Of a DNA stretch of 64,000 bases, positions 8,468 through 15,091 are shown piece after piece. This DNA comes from Caldifarciminota bacterium UBA1063 (GTDB taxonomy: Bacteria > Hydrothermota > Hydrothermia > UBA1063). The position numbers and the translations under genes were made by a program. Under the pieces are notes generated by a model. It saw nothing but the letters and a program-made list of their open reading frames with translations. It was not told where the DNA came from and searched no databases. Position 1 is the stretch's first letter, and each line of letters opens with the position of its first letter. The stretch spans positions 1 through 64,000 of the forward strand of contig DCDE01000019.1 in NCBI GenBank assembly GCA_002316275.1. The letters run 5' to 3'.

Positions 8468-10532
8468 CGCCCTCCAGTAAAGTTCTCAAGTTTTCACTTA
8501 TTTCCTTTATGTTCAGGATCTTATCTTTATTATTTATTAATTTTAAGGCTTCAATTTTAGATTGTTCAATTATCTCCTTATCCTTTCTTAAATGCAGTAT
8601 CCTAAATCCACCAAATCCGTGCTGTTTAGTACCAAGAAACTCTCCTGGCCCTCTAATTTCTAAATCCGCTTCGGCAAGATAAAATCCGTCGTTCGATTTT
8701 TCTAAAGCCTCGAGTCTCAGTTGTGCATCTTCTGAAATGTTCTTACTTCTTATCAAAATACAATACGATTTCCTTTCACTCCTCCCGACACGTCCCCTGA
8801 GTTGGTGTAGCTGCGCAAGCCCAAATCTTTCAGCGTGTTCAATTATTATGATTGTAGCATCTGGGACGTCAATACCTACCTCTATGACTGTAGTTGCAAC
8901 TAGCAAATTGAACTCGCTAGTCCTAAATTTCACCATTGTTTCCTTTTTTTGCTCTGTGGGCAGTCTCCCGTGCATTATGCCTATTTTCACATATTCGGGG
9001 GCAACCTCTAATAGATTTCTGTAAATTTCCTCACATGCTTTAATTTCTAAAGATTCTGACCTTTCGATCATAGGAGCAATTATATAAGCCTTGTGTCCTT
9101 CTTTTATTTTATCAAATAGCCACTTGTATATTTCTTTTCGTTTTTCTTCTGACCGCACTGCTGTTACAATTTTTCCTCTGTTAGCGGGTTTTTCATCCAA
9201 GATACTTATGCTGAGATCACCGTAAAAAGTTAAAGCAAGAGTGCGCGGGATTGGAGTAGCAGTCATTACGAGAAAGTGTGGTGTATGTTCGCCTGATTTC
9301 TCAAGTAGTTTACCTCGTTGTACAACTCCGAATCGGTGTTGCTCGTCTACAACAGACAGCGCGAGGTTCTTAAATATGACATTTTCTTGAATTATTGCGT
9401 GGGTACCCACAATTATTTGAGCATCGCCTTTTCTTATTGATTCCAGGAGCTCTTCCCTCTTTTTTCTTGTGATGCTGCGTGAGAGGAGTACTGTATTAAT
9501 ATTCAGGTGAGCTAAAAATTCGTTCAGCACGATGTAGTGTTGTTCTGCTAAAGGCTCTGTGGGCGCCATGAGGCAAGCCTGAAAGCCATTTTGTACGGCG
9601 ACTAGGAGAGAGTAAATAGCAATGATTGTCTTCCCAGAACCAACATCTCCTTGAAGCAACCTATGCATTGCTTTTGTGCTTGAAAGATCTTGTGAGATTT
9701 CTGCGATTACTTTCCTTTGAGATTTCGTAAGCTGGAAAGGAAGGGTTTGAAGGAATTTCCGTGTAATTTCTCCATTTGGCTTAAGTACATGTGCTTCCTT
9801 CAGTGATTGTTCTTTCTTCCAGTTGATTTTTATAAAGAAGTAAAAAGCCTCCTCGAATACGAGAGTATTTCGCGCCTTCTGCGCCTCGTCTAAGTTTTCT
9901 GGGAAGTGTAGCTTTTTTAACGCTTCTCTTCTTGAATATAGATAGTAGCGTTCACGCATGTATTCAGGAAGTGTTTCAGGGACCCTCAGGCGGCTGTCAT
10001 TTAGAACATTGTAAATGATCTTCCGTACCAGTCGCGTATCAAGACTTTCCGTTTGTGTATATATTGGAACTATGGTCCCGGCAACAAGTTCCTCAACTCC
10101 CTTTTTCCCGACTATGGCATATTCGGGGTGAATAAAAAACGGCCTACCCGAATATCTATCTTGAGAAATTCTCCCGCTTGCAATAACTTCATCTCCTATA
10201 CTGAACTTTTTTACCATTTCGGGTATGGTAAAGAATATTTCTACCCAACCTGACGAATCCTCGATTACGACCGAGGCGCCATTTTTACCGATGAGTTTTC
10301 TTGGCCCGATGAGTGAGACAAAACCCCTCACAGTTGCATAGATATTAGGGGTAAGTTCGCTAATTTTAGTGATCTTTGTGCGATCTTCGTATCGTCTTGG
10401 TGCAAGATAAAGAAGATCGTAGACTGTTTCTACATCAATTTTTCGAAATAACTGTGCCCTTTGTGGGCCCACCCCCTTAACATATTGTATGGGTGTATCA
10501 AGAGTTATTTCAGAAGGTTTCTGTTTATCCAT
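8448..10532 (-). CDS. recG: ATP-dependent DNA helicase RecG
   Basis: RecG remodels stalled replication forks and Holliday junctions. The N-terminal wedge/OB domain (about 10-230) starts with TPIQYVKGVGPQRA. The helicase core has Walker A GDVGSGKT (295-302, K301), DEQH (396-399), motif III MTATPIPRTLALT and motif VI QLRGRVGRSERKSYC. The C-terminal block GPGEFLGTKQHGFGGFRI is specific to RecG. Its 694 residues are typical. It overlaps its upstream neighbour by 28 bases and the downstream lipoprotein gene by 20, so the whole run from 11.3 to 6.9 kb is probably one transcript. Confidence 0.97.
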   Translation of the reverse strand: MDKQKPSEITLDTPIQYVKGVGPQRAQLFRKIDVETVYDLLYLAPRRYEDRTKITKISELTPNIYATVRGFVSLIGPRKLIGKNGASVVIEDSSGWVEIFFTIPEMVKKFSIGDEVIASGRISQDRYSGRPFFIHPEYAIVGKKGVEELVAGTIVPIYTQTESLDTRLVRKIIYNVLNDSRLRVPETLPEYMRERYYLYSRREALKKLHFPENLDEAQKARNTLVFEEAFYFFIKINWKKEQSLKEAHVLKPNGEITRKFLQTLPFQLTKSQRKVIAEISQDLSSTKAMHRLLQGDVGSGKTIIAIYSLLVAVQNGFQACLMAPTEPLAEQHYIVLNEFLAHLNINTVLLSRSITRKKREELLESIRKGDAQIIVGTHAIIQENVIFKNLALSVVDEQHRFGVVQRGKLLEKSGEHTPHFLVMTATPIPRTLALTFYGDLSISILDEKPANRGKIVTAVRSEEKRKEIYKWLFDKIKEGHKAYIIAPMIERSESLEIKACEEIYRNLLEVAPEYVKIGIMHGRLPTEQKKETMVKFRTSEFNLLVATTVIEVGIDVPDATIIIIEHAERFGLAQLHQLRGRVGRSERKSYCILIRSKNISEDAQLRLEALEKSNDGFYLAEADLEIRGPGEFLGTKQHGFGGFRILHLRKDKEIIEQSKIEALKLINNKDKILNIKEISENLRTLLEGDEVYVA

Positions 10533-11323
10533 CCCATATTTGAAGCAACACTTAAGAATTTATATATGTCCACGAAATTTGATGAGGAGTAAGAGACTTT
10601 TCTCCCAGAAAGTAGTGTAGTTCCAGGAATTTGAGATATTAGAAAGGCTGAAGACGTATCGATGAGCTCTAATTCAATAGTAAAGGGTGGTGTTATCTCC
10701 AATGGCTTTACCTTTCCGATGGAGTGTAATGCTCGCTCAATGGCTGACTCATAGCGTTGCACCAGTTGGCCATAGGGTATCAGTTCCGCCGAATACCGAC
10801 TCAATGCTTTTTTTGTGATGACAAATTGTGTGGAAGGGAAATTTTTGCTTGAGAAACTCGAAAGTACATCATCACCAGAAATGAGCAATACAGGCACATG
10901 GTGGTAACCTGCTAAAAGGCCATTGATTTCTGCTTCACCTGTTACCTTTCCATTGATCGTGACCTCATAAAATGTGGATGCAGAGTAGGAATGATCCATT
11001 TGTCCTGGAAATATGCCGATAGGAGCATGGTATCCGATGAAAAAACAGCCGTCGAAGCTATTATCAATCCCTTCCAGCATGTAGTATGTTCTGGGGAACC
11101 CTCTGATTAAAGTAATATCTTCAGGAAGAGCTTCAACCAATATGTTATCTCCCTGAGCATGTGAATCTGAGACTACTATAGTGGTATCCTTGGCATACTT
11201 TTTTACTAACTTGATTACAAGGTTTAACTCGTTCGTCATATACTTGCTAATCTTATCCCCTGATTCTTTCCACGAAGTAAGCCCCCAAACACCTTCCATA
11301 TCCACTGAAATGTAGAGTTTCAT
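10505..11323 (-). CDS. M55-family D-aminopeptidase (DppA-like)
   Basis: The N-terminus MKLYISVDMEGVWGLTSW is the M55 metal-binding signature, with D8/E10 as ligands. VVSDSHAQGDN, the GYHAPIGIFPGQMDHSY segment with His ligands, and the GEAEINGLLAG motif follow. Family members form ring-shaped zinc peptidases that cut D-amino-acid peptides, for example cell-wall-derived ones. ATG 11323 is chosen because GGGAGG lies 4 bases upstream; an earlier in-frame ATG (11335) would put that site inside the gene. The protein has 272 residues. It is the first gene of the minus-strand operon leading into recG. Confidence 0.87.
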   Translation of the reverse strand: MKLYISVDMEGVWGLTSWKESGDKISKYMTNELNLVIKLVKKYAKDTTIVVSDSHAQGDNILVEALPEDITLIRGFPRTYYMLEGIDNSFDGCFFIGYHAPIGIFPGQMDHSYSASTFYEVTINGKVTGEAEINGLLAGYHHVPVLLISGDDVLSSFSSKNFPSTQFVITKKALSRYSAELIPYGQLVQRYESAIERALHSIGKVKPLEITPPFTIELELIDTSSAFLISQIPGTTLLSGRKVSYSSSNFVDIYKFLSVASNMGWINRNLLK

Positions 11324-11939
11324 AAAGCCTCCCATTTAAATAAATGGAGCAGAGTAACAGTCGTTTCCAACTTTATCCACGCATATAGTACTTTTATCGT
11401 AAATGTTTTTAACAATCATAAATGAGACTTCATCCATCTGCGTTAATTATAAAATGTTTGTTGCGATTTAAAAAGTCTTTTGACGGGTAAGTCTATTGTC
11501 CTTGATATTGAACTCTTTAGATCAGAAGCTTAGCGGCGTTGAAAAATTGAAACGGGTCGAATTTTTAGAAAACAAAATTTACCGTTAAAAGTTTAGGCTA
11601 AGTTCAAAGGTAGGATTTGAGTCTCAATATGTTCCACGTGGAACAAAAGCTGGAATAGGATTTTCCTCAGGGATTTTAGAATTATTTTACTAAATTCTTT
11701 CTACATAACGCAACTATGAGACTAAAGTGTTTTACTTCTATTACTTCAAGCTTACTCCACCTGTGGTGTTTTGAAGATAGGAGACGGGCGTTTTTGTATG
11801 CACCTAATATATGTCCTTTTAAGGTCTATCTGGATTCCATGATTATTAACGATTTTATGCTGGTTCCTGGCATTCTCTATTTGTCATAATGAGTTCCCTC
11901 ATAAAACAGATTTAGTATAGTAATGATTGAGATCAAATA
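11324..11939. other. 616-bp noncoding region containing parS 2
   Basis: This is the longest intact intergenic gap in the window. It contains the perfect parS at 11630-11645 and one near-consensus DnaA box (TTATCCACG, 11373-11381). The only plus-strand ORF of note (57 codons, 11716-11889) has no start signal. I see no tRNA, no clear structured RNA and no cluster of DnaA boxes, so an origin is not demonstrated. The GGATAA-rich left end probably holds the promoter of the D-aminopeptidase operon, but I cannot place it confidently. Confidence 0.5.
11630..11645. promoter_or_regulatory. parS centromere site 2 (perfect)
   Basis: TGTTCCACGTGGAACA is a full 16-bp palindrome identical to the well-known bacterial parS form. 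It lies 8 kb from parS 1 and the parAB genes, in noncoding DNA. Two sites this close are typical of the origin-proximal parS cluster onto which ParB and SMC load. Confidence 0.93.
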
Positions 11940-12449
11940 TCAGAGGATCTCAAAAATTGAACATAGGTTTGTTACGCAAAAATCAGCAAAGGGCACCAAT
12001 TCTTGTTTTACATCGTGGGTTAAAAAAATAGTTTTGAATCCAAATTTGCGTCCCAGTAATATATCGTCATGTTTGTCCCCCACTACGAAGGATGAACTTG
12101 GATCAATATCAAATCTTCTTATGGCAGTCTTTAGGAAATACCCCTCAGGTTTCCGACAGCTGCACCGCTCGTTTGGGTGATGATCACAGTAATAAATTTC
12201 TTTAATCTCTATTTTTTCCTGTTTTAGTCTTAGCAGTATTTCCCTGTGTATTTCCTCGACACGTGGCCTTGAAAGGTAACCTCTCTTGATACCAGATTGA
12301 TTTGTAATGATGAAAATATGATAACCCCTCCTTTGGATCTCGTAAAGAACGGCAAAGGCACACTCAACGAACTTTATACCTGTTGTGGTTGATAGATAAT
12401 GTTTGTTTACTATTAAGGTGCCGTCTCTATCAAAAAAGAATGCCTTCAT
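11940..12449 (-). CDS. gmhB: HAD-family D-glycero-D-manno-heptose-1,7-bisphosphate 7-phosphatase-like
   Basis: A HAD-IIIA phosphatase of 169 residues. It has nucleophile motif FFDRDGTL (D9, acid-base D11), motif II IITNQSGI, and a zinc loop with C-x-H...C-x-C spacing in YYCDHHPNERCSCRKPEG. Motif IV is VVGDKHDD. The zinc loop and KPEG segment are the hallmarks of GmhB, which prepares heptose for LPS or other glycoconjugates; histidinol-phosphatases share the fold. Neither hldE nor gmhA is visible here. It overlaps rdgB by 20 bases. Confidence 0.82.
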   Translation of the reverse strand: MKAFFFDRDGTLIVNKHYLSTTTGIKFVECAFAVLYEIQRRGYHIFIITNQSGIKRGYLSRPRVEEIHREILLRLKQEKIEIKEIYYCDHHPNERCSCRKPEGYFLKTAIRRFDIDPSSSFVVGDKHDDILLGRKFGFKTIFLTHDVKQELVPFADFCVTNLCSIFEIL

Positions 12450-13050
12450 TGTGAATTAAAAATTGAACGAACTGGCTTAAGGCCTTTGCTCTATGAGAGA
12501 TTTTGTTTTTTGTTTCTAAAGGTAATTCACCAAAGGTTCTTCCGAGCGGAGGATACAGGAAAATTGGGTCATATCCGAACCTGTACTCCCCTCTTTCTTC
12601 TGATAATACAAAGCCTTCAGCAATACCGGTGAAAAAATGGGTTTCTCCCGATGGTGCGATAAAACAAATTACCGTTTTGAAATAAGCTTTCCTTCTTTCA
12701 AATGATACGCCAATTGTTAGGTCCATAAGTTTTGAACGGTTTGATTCATAGGTAGCACTGCCCCCAGAAAATCTTGAAGAAAATATACCAGGTATTCCAT
12801 CAAGAAAAGGTAAAAAAAGGCCGGTGTCATCAGAAAAGACGGGTTTGTAGCCTTTATCGGAAAGAAAACAAGCCTTTTTGTACGCATTCTCTTCTAGCGT
12901 GGTGCCGTCTTCTAATTTTTCGAGTTTTAGAGGTGACGGTACTATATTAAATTGAATATGAAATAATTCGAAAAATGAGCGGAATTCCTCAATTTTGTTT
13001 CTGTTGTTAGTAGCTGCGTAAATCTCAGGGCACTTCAACTTGAGTCTCAA
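12430..13050 (-). CDS. rdgB: Non-canonical purine NTP pyrophosphatase (RdgB/HAM1)
   Basis: It hydrolyses dITP, ITP and XTP to keep damaged purines out of DNA. Diagnostic motifs are ATNNRNKIEEF near the N-terminus, FSDDTGLFLPFLDGIPGIFSSRFSG with the metal-binding DD, and YRFGYDPIFLYPPLGRTFGEL. Of the 206 residues in the open frame, the first start codon is a TTG (13050) with a second TTG at 13038; both overlap the SPOR lipoprotein gene end (13025). No ATG precedes the conserved start, so a TTG start by translational coupling is likely. Confidence 0.93.
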   Translation of the reverse strand: MRLKLKCPEIYAATNNRNKIEEFRSFFELFHIQFNIVPSPLKLEKLEDGTTLEENAYKKACFLSDKGYKPVFSDDTGLFLPFLDGIPGIFSSRFSGGSATYESNRSKLMDLTIGVSFERRKAYFKTVICFIAPSGETHFFTGIAEGFVLSEERGEYRFGYDPIFLYPPLGRTFGELPLETKNKISHRAKALSQFVQFLIHNEGILF

Positions 13051-13471
13051 CTATAAACGCATCAATATATCCATTTTCCCTAAGGAAATCCCTGTACTTT
13101 TCGGCCTCTTGTCTTGTAAGGAAATTCCCAACCCTGATCTTGTATGGAGTGTCGTCAAGCCCAGCGAGGTATTCCATGTAAACAGGTACATTGAGCCTTA
13201 GTTTAGCATCTTGGTAGGCGAGCTCTGCGCGGGCATTGTCGGAAAATGCATATATTTGCACGCGCCATCCGTGAGCGAGCTTTGAAGGTTTTTGAAATGT
13301 GATAGTGTCTTTAACTGTTGTTGCAGTAGTATCAATTTCGACAGGTCTTATAGTGTCAGCCTGGCCTGGTGCTGGTTCAATGGTGATAACTTTTTCCCCT
13401 TCAGCGGTTTTCCTAACTGCACAGGAAAGAAACATAGATAATACAAGCATTAATAAAAGTGTACGTTTCAT
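13025..13471 (-). CDS. SPOR-domain lipoprotein
   Basis: A 148-residue lipoprotein with signal MKRTLLLMLVLSMFLSC (Cys17 as lipid site). A Thr/Pro-rich linker (about 25-60) follows, then a SPOR domain (about 68-146) with GWRVQIYAFSDNARAE, then YKIRVGNFLTRQEAEKYRDFL. SPOR domains bind denuded septal peptidoglycan glycans, so a role at division sites or the cell wall is likely. It overlaps rpmE by 4 bases and rdgB by 26, tying cell-envelope and housekeeping genes into one operon. Confidence 0.85.
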   Translation of the reverse strand: MKRTLLLMLVLSMFLSCAVRKTAEGEKVITIEPAPGQADTIRPVEIDTTATTVKDTITFQKPSKLAHGWRVQIYAFSDNARAELAYQDAKLRLNVPVYMEYLAGLDDTPYKIRVGNFLTRQEAEKYRDFLRENGYIDAFIVETQVEVP

Positions 13472-13686
13472 TTCTTTTTAGCTCCATATTTTCTCTGAAA
13501 CTTTTCTATCTGACCGGTGAAGTCCGAAGTAACGGTTTTCCTCGCTTGACCTGTGTAAAAAGGGTGACACTTGGAACAAATTTCTACCCTGGCTTCTTTA
13601 ACAGTGGATCCTGTGACAATCTCATTACCGCATGCACAATGTATAACCGCATCTTTATAATATTCAGGATGTATGTTCTTCTTCAT
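13468..13686 (-). CDS. rpmE: 50S ribosomal protein L31
   Basis: This 72-residue protein begins MKKNIHPEYYKDAVIHCACG. It has the zinc-binding set C-A-C and ICSKCHPFYTGQ of the Cys-containing (C+) L31 type, ending GQIEKFQRKYGAKKK. ATG 13686 has GGAGGG 5 bases upstream; the frame opens one codon earlier at a GTG. It heads the rpmE-SPOR-rdgB-gmhB operon, and its promoter is visible at 13718-13746. Confidence 0.96.
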   Translation of the reverse strand: MKKNIHPEYYKDAVIHCACGNEIVTGSTVKEARVEICSKCHPFYTGQARKTVTSDFTGQIEKFQRKYGAKKK

Positions 13687-13717
13687 CACTTCCCTCCTTC
13701 AGGATTATGAATTTATA

Positions 13718-13746
13718 ATTATAAAGTCTGTGGCTGGTGTTTTCAT
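13718..13746 (-). promoter_or_regulatory. rpmE operon promoter
   Basis: Read on the minus strand, ATGAAA (13741-13746), a 17-base spacer and TATAAT (13718-13723) give a sigma-70-type promoter. The predicted start near 13711 gives a leader of about 25 bases with a good Shine-Dalgarno site. Confidence 0.6.
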
Positions 13747-13754
13747 TCGATGAT

Positions 13755-14645
13755 TTAGATATAGTCTGAAGTAATGTAATGGTCACCCTCAGCCACTGCC
13801 CTAAGGTATTCACCATATGGCGTATTAAACTGTTTGGAAAGTGAGAGGAGCTGGTTTTTGTCTATATAACCCATACGGAAAGCTACTTCCTCCACGCATG
13901 CAATGTAGAACCCTTGCCTATCTTGAATGGTCTTAACAAAATTTGAAGCATCTAAAAGACCTTCATAGGTACCCATATCCAGCCAGGTAAACCCTCTGCC
14001 CAAGACCACCACCTTAAGTTCACTTCGTTCAAGATACAATTTATTTACATCTGTGATCTCCAATTCTCCTCTCTGAGAAGGCTGTAAACGTTTTGCGATC
14101 TCAACTACCTTTTCATCATAATAGTACAAGCCAGGGATTGCCAGCCTGGATCTTGGATAGCCTGGTTTCTCTTCAATTGAGATGGGAGCACCTGTATCAT
14201 CAAGCTCGATCACCCCATAGTTTCTTGCATCCCTAACAGGATAGCCAAAAATTATGGCACCTTCAGTTAATCTTGCCGAGTTTTGAAGGATCTCGCTAAA
14301 TCCTTTTCCATAAAAGATATTATCGCCCAATATAAGAGCAGTTTTATCATTTCTGATAAACTCCTCTCCAATGAGAAATGCATCGGCAATACCTCTTGGC
14401 TTTTCCTGTACGGCATAAGAGATGTTAAGTCCGAGGTGTGTCCCATCCCTAAGAAGTCTTTGGTAGAGGTTTACATACTCAGGATTGGTTATTATAAGGA
14501 TTTGCCTAATGCCCGATAGCATTAAGGTGGATAAAGGATAGTAAATCATTGGTTTGTCATAAACTGGAAGAAGCTGTTTACTTACAGCTATTGTTATAGG
14601 ATAGAGTCTTGTGCCAAACCCTCCAGATAAGATGATGCCTTTCAT
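13755..14645 (-). CDS. rfbA: Glucose-1-phosphate thymidylyltransferase
   Basis: RfbA (RmlA) makes dTDP-glucose, the first step toward dTDP-rhamnose and other deoxysugars. The N-terminus MKGIILSGGFGTRLYPIT is the nucleotidyltransferase signature. KQLLPVYDKPMIYYPLSTLM, the ILGDNIFYG metal-binding Asp segment and WLDMGTYEGLLDAS follow. The start is placed at ATG 14645, 7 bases after a TATAAT box, since the upstream in-frame ATG (14654) lies inside that box. rfbB is at 23.7 kb, in a separate unit; rfbC and rfbD are not in the window. Confidence 0.95.
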   Translation of the reverse strand: MKGIILSGGFGTRLYPITIAVSKQLLPVYDKPMIYYPLSTLMLSGIRQILIITNPEYVNLYQRLLRDGTHLGLNISYAVQEKPRGIADAFLIGEEFIRNDKTALILGDNIFYGKGFSEILQNSARLTEGAIIFGYPVRDARNYGVIELDDTGAPISIEEKPGYPRSRLAIPGLYYYDEKVVEIAKRLQPSQRGELEITDVNKLYLERSELKVVVLGRGFTWLDMGTYEGLLDASNFVKTIQDRQGFYIACVEEVAFRMGYIDKNQLLSLSKQFNTPYGEYLRAVAEGDHYITSDYI

Positions 14646-14652
14646 GGTTATC

Positions 14653-14658
14653 ATTATA
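14653..14658 (-). promoter_or_regulatory. rfbA -10 box (leaderless)
   Basis: TATAAT on the minus strand ends 7 bases before ATG 14645, predicting a transcript that begins at or beside the start codon. No convincing -35 hexamer is at 16-18 bases, but the area overlaps the -35 box of the divergent dksA-like promoter. Confidence 0.5.
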
Positions 14659-14676
14659 TATCAGGTTTATCGTTTA

Positions 14677-14705
14677 TTGAAAATCCTTAATGATTTCTGT
14701 ATAAT
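14677..14705 (+). promoter_or_regulatory. dksA-gyrA operon promoter
   Basis: TTGAAA (14677-14682), a 17-base spacer and a perfect TATAAT (14700-14705) form a near-ideal sigma-70 promoter. The predicted start near 14712 gives a 24-base leader with GGAGG before ATG 14736. Divergent from the rfbA promoter, and the two overlap. Confidence 0.8.
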
Positions 14706-14735
14706 ATAGCTAAACTCAGCAGAGCGGAGGTATAT

Positions 14736-15083
14736 ATGGATTTGGGGAAGTTTCGTGAAATATTATCCAGTGAGAGGGAGAGGATCCTTGAAATTTTGAA
14801 AGCAGAAAAGGAAAACGACGTAAACACCAATGATCAATGGACTGAGCCGAAGGATCCGGAAGACCTTGCAAATTTGACTTTATCTGATGATATTAGAACA
14901 AAAATTTGTGAGCGGGAGTACCATACTCTCAGAGAGATTGAGGAAGCCCTTGTAAGGATTAATTCGGGGAAGTATGGCATTTGTGAGAAATGTGGTAAGT
15001 TTATAGAGGAAGAAAGACTTGAATTAATACCCTGGACTAGATACTGTTCGGCGTGCTCGAAGGTCTACACTAAGGATAGGTAA
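14736..15083 (+). CDS. DksA/TraR-family zinc-finger protein
   Basis: A 115-residue protein with an N-terminal coiled-coil hairpin (about 1-75), which carries acidic residues including a DPED-type turn. A C-terminal C4 zinc finger follows, with CEKCGKFI and YCSACSK. DksA-like proteins insert the hairpin into the RNA polymerase secondary channel and adjust rRNA and stress transcription; several relatives have other roles, and the hairpin-tip DxxDxA motif is not evident here. A GGAGG site precedes the ATG. gyrA starts 8 bases after the stop, so the two are cotranscribed. Confidence 0.82.
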   Translation: MDLGKFREILSSERERILEILKAEKENDVNTNDQWTEPKDPEDLANLTLSDDIRTKICEREYHTLREIEEALVRINSGKYGICEKCGKFIEEERLELIPWTRYCSACSKVYTKDR

Positions 15084-15091
15084 GTGCTCAG

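Noticed and set aside
11373..11381. DnaA-box-like TTATCCACG as sign of an origin
   Set aside because: Only a single site with one mismatch; an origin needs a cluster and an AT-rich unwinding element, which I could not see.
11716..11889. 57-codon ORF in the parS gap
   Set aside because: No ribosome-binding site, no promoter in leaderless position, odd composition and no family resemblance; likely chance.
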